The notes under the pieces: model-generated
Told to the model about the DNA's origin: nothing
The model's input: only the letters and a program-made list of their open reading frames with translations
Databases searched by the model: none
Shown: in pieces, positions 34,947-43,320 of the stretch
Layout: every line of letters starts with the position of its first letter
Position numbering within the stretch: position 1 is the first letter of the stretch
Program-made: the position numbers and the translations under genes
From: Pyxidicoccus trucidator
Lineage (GTDB): Bacteria; Myxococcota; Myxococcia; Myxococcales; Myxococcaceae
Reading direction: 5' to 3'
Length of the DNA: 64,000 bases
Assembly (NCBI RefSeq): GCF_010894435.1
Contig: NZ_JAAIXZ010000011.1
Coordinates: 310,001-374,000 of the forward strand

Positions 34947-35861
34947 GTGGAATGCGTCAGGGCACGGCATCTTAGAGGACAGACCGCTCCGAGGCAAAGG
35001 AGGGGTACGAGGTTTTCCGGGTGGGCACTGGTTGCCTGCCTGCTGGTGGCCAGTAGCGCGACCGCCGCCCCCTCTATCGATCAGATCCGCGTGGAGCGCC
35101 GGGGCGACATGCTCGAGCTCCGCTGGTCGGACGCGGAGGAGCGCCTCCAGGGCACCATCCACCCCGCCTTCCCCCGGGAGGGCCAGCCCCTCACCGTGTC
35201 GCTCCATGTGGGGAACTTCCAGGGCGCCGAGTTCGACGGCCCCCTCACCCTGACCTTCCACCAGGTTGGCGCCCCCGCCCTGGTGACGCGGACCCTGACG
35301 CGGCAGGGGGTCAATTGGCACACCGAGCTCACCCCGGATGCCTCCGGCCTCTGGGAGCTGGAGGTGCGCTACCGCCACACGCATCTGAAGGTGCTGACCG
35401 CGCAGCTCTCCGTGGCGGATCAACCCCTGCCGCGCGGCCTGGGCTGGGGGCTGATCACCGTCGCGGCCGGCACGGCGCTGGTGCTCGGCATGCGCGGCGT
35501 GCTGCGCCGCATCCGGGCCCAGGCCTCGGAGTCGGGCCCGGCGGCTGGCACGGCCGGATCCGCGCCGCCTGTCACGAGCGCCACCGCGAGCTCCACGCCG
35601 GAAGCGTCCACCGCCACCCCTCCCCCGCCGCTCGCGTCGGAGACGCCTCCCTCCCCCGGCACCGCGCCGCTGGCTTCGGCCGGATCGCCCGCGTCCCCGC
35701 TGGCGCCCGAGACTCCGTCCGAGCCCGCCGCCGCGACGACGCCGGCAGCACCGTCCGAAGCGCCCGCCGCGACGACGCCGGCAGCACCGTCCGAAGCGCC
35801 CGCCGCGTCGGGCTCCGACGCGGCGTCCGAGCCTCCGGCGGATCCGTCCTCCACCCGGTAA
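34947..35861 (+). CDS. Exported single-pass membrane protein with Ala/Pro repeat tail
   Basis: A 304-residue protein of unknown function. The GTG at 34947 is the only good start and has AGGGAG eight bases upstream. A signal peptide (WALVACLLVASSATAAPS, about residues 26-43) precedes a beta-rich domain of about 120 residues. A transmembrane helix follows (about residues 160-180), then a 120-residue tail rich in Ala, Pro, Ser, Thr and Glu. The tail includes a perfect 36-base tandem repeat. It is divergent from the Ser/Thr kinase with only 31 bases between starts, so their promoters must overlap each other's coding ends. It may be a kinase substrate or partner (inference). Confidence 0.65.
   Translation: MECVRARHLRGQTAPRQRRGTRFSGWALVACLLVASSATAAPSIDQIRVERRGDMLELRWSDAEERLQGTIHPAFPREGQPLTVSLHVGNFQGAEFDGPLTLTFHQVGAPALVTRTLTRQGVNWHTELTPDASGLWELEVRYRHTHLKVLTAQLSVADQPLPRGLGWGLITVAAGTALVLGMRGVLRRIRAQASESGPAAGTAGSAPPVTSATASSTPEASTATPPPPLASETPPSPGTAPLASAGSPASPLAPETPSEPAAATTPAAPSEAPAATTPAAPSEAPAASGSDAASEPPADPSSTR
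35730..35801 (+). repeat. Two perfect 36-base tandem repeats in coding sequence
   Basis: Copies at 35730-35765 and 35766-35801 are identical. Each encodes 12 residues of the Ala/Thr/Pro/Ser/Glu tail of the membrane protein. Confidence 0.85.
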
Positions 35862-36060
35862 GTCCTTCCAACCGGCGGACATTCGTACAGGCCCGCCTGC
35901 CTGGAGAGTGGAACTCTCTTTCCCTCTCGTGGCCCGGTGACGACCTCGTGACGGGCGTTTTCGGCCTCACGGGCGCGATTTCCGTCCAACACCCGACGTC
36001 CTCCCGACGGGCACCGGTGTTGCACAGAGGCCCTCCGACTGCGGCGGGGAGGCGAGGGAC

Positions 36061-37380
36061 ATGGGCGGGTGGGGGTTCGATGAACGGGCGAGGCGGGGCC
36101 TTCTCGCCGCGGTCCTTCTGGGCATGCCGGCGCTCGCGAGCGCTGGAACTCCGGCCCCGGAGGTAGAGGCCTCCAGCACGGAGGCGGCGGAGGACACGCT
36201 CTCGGGTGGGGTGGTGGATGGCGTGGAGGGGCTCGAGGGCGATGTGCCGGCCAGCGCGGCCGCGGAGGGGCCCACGGGCGACGACTCGGACGAGGTGATG
36301 GAGGGGGCGCTGGCGGAAGCAATCCCAGCGAAGGGCGTGTCCGAGGAGCAGCTGTCGCCCGTGGGCCCGGTGCCGGGTAAGTCGGCGCCCGCGGCGGAGC
36401 AGCCGGGCAAGAAGAAGAAGAAGGTGAAGCCGGGTGAGGCCCAGGACGACTCGCTGGGTGAGAACCCCGACGCGGTGGACGACACGGCCGCGGAGGACCG
36501 GCAGGCCCTGCGCGTCGTCGGCCGGGTGTACGCGAGGGCTCGCGCGGACGAGCGCCAGAAGTACGCGCGCTCGCTGAGCATCCCCTCCGCCCGCGTGGGC
36601 GTGAGCACGTCGCTGTCCAACCTCGAGGCGGAGGTGACGGCGGACCTGGCGGATGACTCGGTTCTGAAGGACGCCTTCGTGCGGCTCGCGGACGACGCGA
36701 AGCGCTTCCGTATCTACGGCGGCCAGTTCAAGTCGCCCTTTCTCCAGCGCTCGCTGGAGTCCTCGTGGGATTTGCCCATGCAGGGCCGCGGGCTGGTGGA
36801 GGACTACCTCACCGAGGTGCACCAGCTCGGCGGCCGCAGGCTGGGGCTGATGGGCGAGGTGCGGCTGAAGGACGTCTGGGGCCTCAAGCTGTCCGCTGGC
36901 GTGTTCGAGGGCGGCAAGGACGAGGCGGGAGTCCGCATGAAGGAGGACGCCTCCGCGCGGCTGAGCCTGCGTCCTTTCAAGGCCCTCACCGTGGGCGTGA
37001 GCACCTACGTGGCGGAGGCGATGGACATGGCGCGCAAGCACGCGGTGGCCGGCGACGTGGGGCTTCGGCTGGGCGGGCTGGCGCTGACCGGCGAGGCCGT
37101 CACCGGCCGGCTGCCGCTGGGCCCCTTCACCGCGCAGCTGCTGCTGGCGCACTACACGCTGCCCGTGGGCAGTGAAGAGTGGGCAATCCAGCCGATGGCG
37201 GGCGTCGAGGCGCTCCAGCTTCGCGGGGACGTGGAGGGCAAGGGCCACGCGATGGTGGGCGGCCTCAATGTCCTGCTGGGAGACCGCTTCAAGGCGCAGT
37301 TCCAGGCGGAGCGCGCGCTGCGTCCCGGGGACGAGGCCGCCGCGCTCGAGTACTCGCTGCAGCTCGCCACCCGTTTCTGA
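36061..37380 (+). CDS. Phosphate-selective (OprO/OprP-like) porin
   Basis: A 439-residue outer-membrane protein. A signal peptide (LLAAVLLGMPALASAG) precedes an acidic, low-complexity region of about 130 residues with a KKKKVK patch. The beta-barrel then starts near RVYARARADERQKY and includes FRIYGGQFKSPFLQRSLESSWDLPMQGRGLVEDY, as in the Porin_O_P family, and ends in Phe (QLATRF). Known members pass phosphate, pyrophosphate or polyphosphate. A good GGAGG lies upstream of the ATG. It is followed after 17 bases by the VTC-domain gene and so leads a likely operon. The acidic N-terminal insert is not usual for the family. Confidence 0.8.
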   Translation: MGGWGFDERARRGLLAAVLLGMPALASAGTPAPEVEASSTEAAEDTLSGGVVDGVEGLEGDVPASAAAEGPTGDDSDEVMEGALAEAIPAKGVSEEQLSPVGPVPGKSAPAAEQPGKKKKKVKPGEAQDDSLGENPDAVDDTAAEDRQALRVVGRVYARARADERQKYARSLSIPSARVGVSTSLSNLEAEVTADLADDSVLKDAFVRLADDAKRFRIYGGQFKSPFLQRSLESSWDLPMQGRGLVEDYLTEVHQLGGRRLGLMGEVRLKDVWGLKLSAGVFEGGKDEAGVRMKEDASARLSLRPFKALTVGVSTYVAEAMDMARKHAVAGDVGLRLGGLALTGEAVTGRLPLGPFTAQLLLAHYTLPVGSEEWAIQPMAGVEALQLRGDVEGKGHAMVGGLNVLLGDRFKAQFQAERALRPGDEAAALEYSLQLATRF

Positions 37381-37397
37381 GCACGGAGAGGAAGACC

Positions 37398-38111
37398 ATG
37401 CTCTCGTTCGCCGAGGGGGAAGTCACCAAGCTCCGGCGTGAGTTCAAGCTGGTGCTGGAAGAGGAAGCGACGCAGGCCCTGTGCGGGCTGCTGTCGCAGG
37501 AGCTGGGGGGGCACCTGCCTCCGCCCACGCGCATCGTCTCTGTCTATTTCGACCGGCCGGGCTGTCCGCTGGCGTCGCGCGCGCTGCGCACGCCGGATGA
37601 CTGCCTGAAGGTCCGGACCAAGGAGTACTCGCCGGACCTGGGTGCCGGCGGCGTGCAGCGGGTGGTGGTGGAGGTGAAGCGCGAGCGGCGGGGCCTGACG
37701 CAGAAGCGGCGGGTGTGGGTGCCGCGCGCGGACCTGGGCCGGGTGCTGCGCGGCGGCGCGGGCCTGCTGCCGCTCATCGCCGGGGGCAGCCTCATCCCGG
37801 TGCTGGCCGTCACCTACAAGCGGCACGTGTACCAGGCCACGCAGTCGTGGCGGGTGACGGTGGACCGGGACATCGCCTACCACGCGATTACGCCGGAGCT
37901 GGCGATGTCGCAGCTGGCGCTGACGGCGGAGCGGCTGGGGCCGCCCCAGTGGATGGACCACCGCGTCGTGGTGGAAGTGAAGCATCTCGGGCACGTGCTG
38001 CCCGAGTGGCTGGCGTCGCTCAATCCGGGCGGAGCGCCGGCATACAGCAAGTTCGCGGAAGGGATGGCGAGGGTGCACGCCTTCGTCACGGATGGGGTCG
38101 CAGGGGGATAG
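37398..38111 (+). CDS. VTC-domain (polyphosphate polymerase-like) protein
   Basis: A 237-residue cytosolic protein of the VTC domain family, whose yeast member Vtc4 makes polyphosphate from ATP inside a basic beta-tunnel. Diagnostic blocks are LRREFKLVL at the start, SVYFDRPG, CLKVRTKEYSP, VVVEVKRERRGLTQKRRVWV, VTYKRHVYQ, WRVTVDRDIAYH, and the metal-site block VVVEVKHLGHVLPEWL. Basic tunnel residues and acidic metal ligands look conserved by eye. No membrane helix is present. The ATG at 37398 has AGAGGAAG upstream. The thymidylate-kinase-like gene begins 6 bases after the stop. Confidence 0.82.
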   Translation: MLSFAEGEVTKLRREFKLVLEEEATQALCGLLSQELGGHLPPPTRIVSVYFDRPGCPLASRALRTPDDCLKVRTKEYSPDLGAGGVQRVVVEVKRERRGLTQKRRVWVPRADLGRVLRGGAGLLPLIAGGSLIPVLAVTYKRHVYQATQSWRVTVDRDIAYHAITPELAMSQLALTAERLGPPQWMDHRVVVEVKHLGHVLPEWLASLNPGGAPAYSKFAEGMARVHAFVTDGVAGG

Positions 38112-38117
38112 GGCACC

Positions 38118-39824
38118 GTGTTCATCGACTTCGAGGGGATTGACGGCAGTGGCAAGACAACGCTCTCCAACCTGCTGGCCGCGCGGCTCAAGCGGCTCGG
38201 CTACCGGGTGGCGCATGCGCGAGAGGGGGGCGAGCTGCAGGCGCCCGCGGCGCGGCGCGTCCGGGAGCTGACGCGTGACTCACGGCTGCTGGAGATGTCT
38301 CCACGCACCGAGTTCTTCCTCAACCTGGCGCGTGACGCGCAGCAGTTGGACGAAGTGGTGGCTCCCGCGCTGCGGCGGGGCGAGGTGTGCATCACCGACC
38401 GCTACCTGTACTCGCAGCTGGCGCTGAGCGGCGGCGGGCGCGGGCTGCCCATGTCGGAGCTGCTGCCGGCGTGCGAGCTGGCCTCGCAGGGGCTGTGGCC
38501 GGACCTGGTGGTCCTGGTGGACGTGGACCCGGACCTGGCGCGCTGGCGCAAGCGCCTGGGCAAGCTGCAGAGCGCCCGGGTCAGCGACGGCGACAGCCGC
38601 AAGGGGCTGGCCGGAGCGGGGCTGGCGGTGCGGGTGCGGGAGTCCTTCCTGGAGATGGCGCGCAAGGATCCGCAGCGCTGGCTCATCCTGGAGAACAACG
38701 ACGTGCCGCTGCGCGTGCTGGAGCAGCGGCTGGTGGACGCGGTGGTGGCGCGGCTGGAGGGGCGTGAGGTGCCGGTGCAGCGCATCGTCCCCGCGCCGGC
38801 CGCCCTGCCCTCCGGAGCGACGACGGTGGAGAACGCGGAGGAGCGCTTCTTCCAGGCGCTCGACTCGGTGGAGGTGCGCGAGCCCGCGCTGGCGGCGTGG
38901 ATGGTGGGCGGCCTGCCCGGGCCTTCCGCGCACCAGCGGCGCCTGGCGTACATGGAGCGCTTCCCGGCCCTCACCGCGCGCGGCCTGGGCGGGCTGGACG
39001 ACGACGCGGCGTGGACGCTGCGCGACGTGCTGGCGCCGGTGGCGCCCGCGGAGGTGGCCACCAGCCTGGGCGGCCTGACGGGCCCGCGGGCGATGATGCT
39101 GCGCGAGCGCCTGTACGCGCAGGCCCCGGTGGAGGTGCTGGCGGGCCTCAAGGGTGACAGCTCGCCCCAGGCGTGGGCGCTGCGCGAGCGCGGCATGCGG
39201 GATGGCCGGCTGGCGGACGTGCTGTCCGGGCTGGCCGGCGTGGACGGTGACGAGTCCTGGGTTGTGCGCGAGGCGGGCATGCAGCGCAAGCTGTACGCGG
39301 ACGTGGCGCGCAGCCTGGGCGGGCTCACCACGGGGCGCGCGGACGCGCTGCGCGAGGTGCTGCTCGCGCATGACCGGCTGGCGGTGCTGCGCAGCACCAC
39401 CGGGGTGTCCACTCCGGTGGCCCGAGGCCTGCGCGAGGCGCTGGCGGGCAAGGCGCTGAAGCTGGTGCTGCGCTCGCTCACCGGCCTCACCACCGAGGAG
39501 GCCTGGGCGCTGCGCGAGAAGGGCGCGCCGCTGACGAAGGAGGCGCTGGACTCGGTGGACGGGCTGGATGACTCGCGTGCATGGCAGCTGCGCGTGGCGC
39601 ACCTGGGCCGCTGGCCGTCCACCGTGGTGTCGTCGCTGAAGGGACTGCCGCTGGGGCCACACGCCCGGACGCTCATCGACCGCGTGCTCGAGGAGAACCC
39701 GGGCCGGCTGCCGGTGCTGCGCAACGCGTACGCCGTCATCGCCACGGCGCGGTACGCCGTCACGCACACCCGCGCGCCCCGCCCGGAGGCGGAGGTCTCC
39801 CCGCAGCTGGCGCTCCAGGGATAG
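38118..39824 (+). CDS. Thymidylate-kinase-like protein fused to a 27-residue repeat array
   Basis: A 568-residue fusion. Residues 1-215 are a dTMP-kinase-fold P-loop domain: FEGIDGSGKTT (5-15), REGG, ITDRYLYSQLAL with the DRY motif (94-96), and an Arg-rich lid near RWRKRLGKLQSARV. Residues about 288-536 consist of about nine imperfect 27-29 residue repeats, approximating S-L-x-G-L-x(4)-A-W-x-L-R-E-x(8)-V-L-x-S, likely an alpha-solenoid. Normal Tmk is about 210 residues, so the C-terminal half is extra. The GTG start at 38118 is close behind the VTC gene, and DUF4956 follows after 6 bases. The P-loop domain could use dTMP, or act on polyphosphate like the related-fold PPK2 (inference). Confidence 0.8.
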   Translation: MFIDFEGIDGSGKTTLSNLLAARLKRLGYRVAHAREGGELQAPAARRVRELTRDSRLLEMSPRTEFFLNLARDAQQLDEVVAPALRRGEVCITDRYLYSQLALSGGGRGLPMSELLPACELASQGLWPDLVVLVDVDPDLARWRKRLGKLQSARVSDGDSRKGLAGAGLAVRVRESFLEMARKDPQRWLILENNDVPLRVLEQRLVDAVVARLEGREVPVQRIVPAPAALPSGATTVENAEERFFQALDSVEVREPALAAWMVGGLPGPSAHQRRLAYMERFPALTARGLGGLDDDAAWTLRDVLAPVAPAEVATSLGGLTGPRAMMLRERLYAQAPVEVLAGLKGDSSPQAWALRERGMRDGRLADVLSGLAGVDGDESWVVREAGMQRKLYADVARSLGGLTTGRADALREVLLAHDRLAVLRSTTGVSTPVARGLREALAGKALKLVLRSLTGLTTEEAWALREKGAPLTKEALDSVDGLDDSRAWQLRVAHLGRWPSTVVSSLKGLPLGPHARTLIDRVLEENPGRLPVLRNAYAVIATARYAVTHTRAPRPEAEVSPQLALQG

Positions 39825-39830
39825 GCATAC

Positions 39831-40532
39831 ATGGACCCCTTCTCGACGATTCTCCAAAGCGCGAAGTCGGAGCTGGGCTCGGTGCCCGTCGCCGCCATGC
39901 TTCCCCGGATGCTGGCGGCGGCCCTCATCGGCGCGGTGCTGTCGCTGCGGCCCTGGCGGCTGCTGATGAAGCGCTCGCTGCCGAAGGCCGAGATGATTCA
40001 GACGCAGGTGCTGCTGTGCGCCGCGGCGGCGGTCATCACCGCCGTCATCGGCGACAGCGTGGCCAAGGCCTTCGGCCTCGTGGGCCTGGGCGGCTTCGTG
40101 CGCTTCCGCTCCGGGCTGAAGGACCCGCGCGACGCGGCCATCCTCTTCCTCATGATTGGCCTGGGCATGGCGTGTGGCCACGGGGCACTGGGATTGGCGG
40201 GCATGGGCACGCTCTTCGTGGCCGCGCTGCTGTGGGTGCTGGACCTGTTCAACCGCGAGGAGAAGAGCGCGCCCAAGCAGCGGATGCTGGTGTCCGCGCA
40301 GGCGGATGACCTGGTGGGCGCCGAGGCCACGCTGCGGCAGGCGCTGCGGGAGCGGAACGTGCTGGTGAAGAGCTGCGCGCTCGACTTCGACGGTCGGCGC
40401 GTGGAGCTGGAAGTGGAGGAGCCGGAGCCAGGCTCCCTGGCGGCGGCGCTGGGCCGGACGGAGGGGGCACCCCTGCGGGGGCTGCGGTGGACAGCGGTGA
40501 GCCCCAAAGGGGCACGGGAGGACATGGTATGA
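39831..40532 (+). CDS. DUF4956-like membrane protein
   Basis: A 233-residue protein with about four transmembrane helices (about residues 22-40, 54-74, 76-120, 122-140). It carries the block FGLVGLGGFVRFRSGLKDPRDA, which matches the DUF4956/MgtC-like loop. A soluble C-terminal domain of about 90 residues resembles a small ferredoxin-like regulatory fold. DUF4956 genes often sit beside VTC-domain genes in bacteria, which supports the reading of this locus. The stop overlaps the next gene's start as ATGA. Confidence 0.75.
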   Translation: MDPFSTILQSAKSELGSVPVAAMLPRMLAAALIGAVLSLRPWRLLMKRSLPKAEMIQTQVLLCAAAAVITAVIGDSVAKAFGLVGLGGFVRFRSGLKDPRDAAILFLMIGLGMACGHGALGLAGMGTLFVAALLWVLDLFNREEKSAPKQRMLVSAQADDLVGAEATLRQALRERNVLVKSCALDFDGRRVELEVEEPEPGSLAAALGRTEGAPLRGLRWTAVSPKGAREDMV

Positions 40533-41335
40533 CGCGCAGTTGGGTGGCCGCGCTCGCGGCGGGTTGGGTGCTGGTGGCGTGTGGTGGGGGTGGCAGTCTG
40601 CCGCCGGGGGATGGACAGCAGTCGCCCATCGGCAATCCGGACGGGAGCATCGACCTGCCGGGCGACGCCGTGGACCCGGACGACCAGAACCCCGACGACC
40701 AGGACACCGGGGATGAGACCTCGCTGTGGCCGATGACGACGGGCTCCAGGTGGGTCTACGACATCAAGGACCCCGTCCATGGCGAGTTCCAGAAGACGGT
40801 GACGGTGCTGGGTCCCCGCGAGGTGCCGGAGACGCAGGGGAAGATGACGGCGGTGCTGATGCACAGCCGGCAGGACCGCTCCCTGAGCGGCGTGGTCTAC
40901 GAGGAGTATTCGTGGCAGCTCGAGCTGACCAACGGCCTGGTGGTGCGGCTGCGCGAGGAGGACCACAAGGACGGTGACCGGGTGCGCACCACGACCTGGT
41001 CCCCCGCCACCGTGAAGTCCATGGCCCGCGTGCCGGAGACGCTGCCCTGGAGCTACCAGAGCGCGGTGCTGGAGCAGACGGTGCTGGGTGACGGGACGAA
41101 GGAGGACTCGGACCCCACCTACAACTGGCGCGTGGTGGAGAAGGGCCTGACGCTCCAGACGAAGGCGGGCACCTTCACCGACGTCATCAAGGTCCAGCGC
41201 GACAAGCTCAACGACGCGGGCGAGGTGAAGCAGGACAAGGTCCGCATCTACTGGCTCGCGCCCGGCGTGGGGAAGATTCGCGAGGAGGGCGAGCGGATTG
41301 AAGAGCTGTCCTCGTATGACGTGAAGAAGAAGTAG
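40529..41335 (+). CDS. Lipoprotein of the phosphate/polyphosphate locus
   Basis: A 268-residue predicted lipoprotein with lipobox VLVAC (Cys18), followed by a Gly-rich and then acidic DPDDQNPDDQD linker. The remaining 200 residues form a beta-rich domain without a name I recognise; it begins LWPMTTGSRWVYDIKD, a pattern common in secreted bacterial lipoproteins. The start overlaps the DUF4956 stop (ATGA), so it is translationally coupled to that membrane protein. Function unknown; an envelope partner of the locus is likely. Confidence 0.72.
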   Translation: MTRSWVAALAAGWVLVACGGGGSLPPGDGQQSPIGNPDGSIDLPGDAVDPDDQNPDDQDTGDETSLWPMTTGSRWVYDIKDPVHGEFQKTVTVLGPREVPETQGKMTAVLMHSRQDRSLSGVVYEEYSWQLELTNGLVVRLREEDHKDGDRVRTTTWSPATVKSMARVPETLPWSYQSAVLEQTVLGDGTKEDSDPTYNWRVVEKGLTLQTKAGTFTDVIKVQRDKLNDAGEVKQDKVRIYWLAPGVGKIREEGERIEELSSYDVKKK

Positions 41336-41465
41336 CGCCTGTCCGGGGAGGCGGCGGAGGCGGGAGCGCCCGCTCCGTCGCCTGCCCTGACGTGTCGATG
41401 GCTGGATGAAGGTTGGAGAATAGACGGTTGGGCCTCGGTCCCGAGCTCGTTCGGGAGGAGGCTTC

Positions 41466-43127
41466 ATGCACCGGACTTCAACCTTCACTCTCGCGCCGCT
41501 CGTGGCGGTGCTGACGCTCGTGACGGGCGTCGCCTGCGCGGGCGTGCTGCCCCGAGACCCCTACCTCCAGAAGGTAGGACCGGACACGGCCACCGTGGCC
41601 TTCCGGCTCGCGGCCGACTGCGCGCCTACCGTCCTGTTTGGCGAGGGAGCGACCGACCAGTCCACGCCCTCCACGGCCAAGGGGCGCGTGCACGCGGTGG
41701 TCCTGACGGGCCTCAAGCCCGCCACCGAGTACACCTATGTGGTGGACGCCTGTGGCAAGGCGACGCCGGCCAGGCGCTTCCGCACCGCGCCCACGCCCGG
41801 CACGCGCAGCGTGCACTTCACCGCCGTGGGCGACTTCGGCACGGGCGGCTCGGACCAGAAGCAGGTGGCCGCGGCCATGCTCAAGGCCCGCCCCGAGCTG
41901 TTCGTGGCGCTGGGCGACAACGCCTACTCGTCCGGCACCGAGTCGGAAATCCAGAACAACCTCTTCGCTCCCATGGCGGAGCTGCTGTCCGAGGTGCCCC
42001 TCTTCGCGTCGCTCGGCAACCACGAGTACGTGACGAACCAGGGGCAGCCGTACCTGGACAACCTCTACCTGCCGTCCAACAACCCGGCGAACAGCGAGCG
42101 CTACTACTCGTTCGACTGGGGCCACGTGCACTTCGTGGCGCTGGACTCCAACTGCGCCATCGGCCTGGCCTCGTCGGACCGCTGCGCGCTGGCCGCGCAG
42201 AAGGCGTGGCTGGAGAAGGACCTGGCCGGCACCACGCAGCCGTGGAAGGTGGTCTTCTTCCACCACCCGCCCTGGTCCAGCGGCGAGCACGGCTCGCAGC
42301 TCGCCATGCGCCGCAACTTCGCGCCCCTCTTCGAGAAGTACGGCGTGGACCTGGTGCTCACCGGGCATGACCACAACTACGAGCGCAGCAAGCCGATGCA
42401 GGGCGACGCCGTGGCGGGCGCGGGCAAGACGGGCATCCCCTACCTCGTGGTGGGCGGCGGCGGCGCGTCCCTGCGTCCCTTCGCCACCTCGAAGCCGGCG
42501 TGGAGCGTCATCCGCGACGACCAGGCGCATGGCTTCCTGGACGTGAAGGTCGTCGACGGCACGCTCACCGCGGAGCTGGTGGAGACGGACGGCAAGGTGC
42601 TGGACACCTTCACCCTGCGCAAGGAGCTGCCCCCGCTGGAGCCGCCACCCACGGGCACGCTGACGGTGACGGTGGAGGGCGAGCGGGGCGTGGCCCCGCA
42701 CAAGGCGCTCTTCCTCGCCACCCCGGGCGTGGCGGGCTCGAAGGTGACCTGGGACTTCGGTGATGGCGGCTCGGCCGAGGGCACGTCGGTGGAGCACACC
42801 TACGCGAAGGCCGGCAGCTACACGGTGACGGCCACGGCCACGCACGGCACGCAGCTCCAGTCGGCCACCGCCGTGGTGCAGGTGACGGGCTCGGGGAACA
42901 CGGATGAGGAGACGCCGGTGGACCCGGAGGACCCCTCGACTCCGGGGGACCCGTCGACTCCGGCGGACCCCGACACGCGGCCCGGGCTGCCTGGGAACCC
43001 CTCGGGAGACGACTCGGAAGCGACGGGTGGCCAGTCCGGGGGCGGCTGCACCGCGAGCCCCACCGCCGCCCTCTTCCCGGCCCTGGGCCTGCTGGTGGCC
43101 GGGCTGATGCGGCGGCGCCGCAAGTAG
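41466..43127 (+). CDS. Secreted metallophosphoesterase with PKD domain and MYXO-CTERM tail
   Basis: A 553-residue exported protein. A signal peptide (LTLVTGVACAG) is followed by a purple-acid-phosphatase-type N-terminal beta domain. The calcineurin-like phosphoesterase core has all metal motifs: VGDFGTGG, GDNAYSSG, GNHEY, FHHPPWS and GHDHNYER (about residues 118-310). A PKD domain (VTWDFGDGGSAEGTSVEHTY) and an acidic Pro/Asp linker precede the C-terminus. There, GGGC, a hydrophobic helix and RRRRK form a MYXO-CTERM sorting signal, predicting surface anchoring. It closes the porin-VTC-kinase-DUF4956 locus after a 130-base gap that may hold a separate promoter. Confidence 0.88.
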   Translation: MHRTSTFTLAPLVAVLTLVTGVACAGVLPRDPYLQKVGPDTATVAFRLAADCAPTVLFGEGATDQSTPSTAKGRVHAVVLTGLKPATEYTYVVDACGKATPARRFRTAPTPGTRSVHFTAVGDFGTGGSDQKQVAAAMLKARPELFVALGDNAYSSGTESEIQNNLFAPMAELLSEVPLFASLGNHEYVTNQGQPYLDNLYLPSNNPANSERYYSFDWGHVHFVALDSNCAIGLASSDRCALAAQKAWLEKDLAGTTQPWKVVFFHHPPWSSGEHGSQLAMRRNFAPLFEKYGVDLVLTGHDHNYERSKPMQGDAVAGAGKTGIPYLVVGGGGASLRPFATSKPAWSVIRDDQAHGFLDVKVVDGTLTAELVETDGKVLDTFTLRKELPPLEPPPTGTLTVTVEGERGVAPHKALFLATPGVAGSKVTWDFGDGGSAEGTSVEHTYAKAGSYTVTATATHGTQLQSATAVVQVTGSGNTDEETPVDPEDPSTPGDPSTPADPDTRPGLPGNPSGDDSEATGGQSGGGCTASPTAALFPALGLLVAGLMRRRRK

Positions 43128-43144
43128 GCGCCTGAAGCCCCGCT

Positions 43145-43300
43145 CCCTTGTCCGGAACATCGGACAAGGGGCCCATGCCCCTCGGGAACGAGGGGTCCCG
43201 CGCCCCTCCGGGAGGCCGCGGCCCCGCCCGGGTGGCTCGGTGGACCTACGTCCACCGGCCCCCGGGTTTGCTTTCGGGGCTTGTCAAGCCGGCCCGGGGG
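43145..43300 (+). other. Cluster of four tandem hairpins upstream of the rsmB-like gene
   Basis: Within 156 bases there are four inverted repeats with perfect arms: 43145-43154/43161-43170 (10 bases, loop 6), 43178-43184/43189-43195 (7 bases, GGAA loop), 43238-43245/43250-43257 (8 bases, loop CTAC), and 43259-43266/43293-43300 (8 bases) enclosing a small GGCTT/AAGCC stem. None is followed by a T-run. The last one ends 20 bases before the start codon at 43321. They may combine termination of the upstream gene with a structured leader. Confidence 0.6.
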
Positions 43301-43320
43301 ATGCAAAGGCCCATTCCGCC

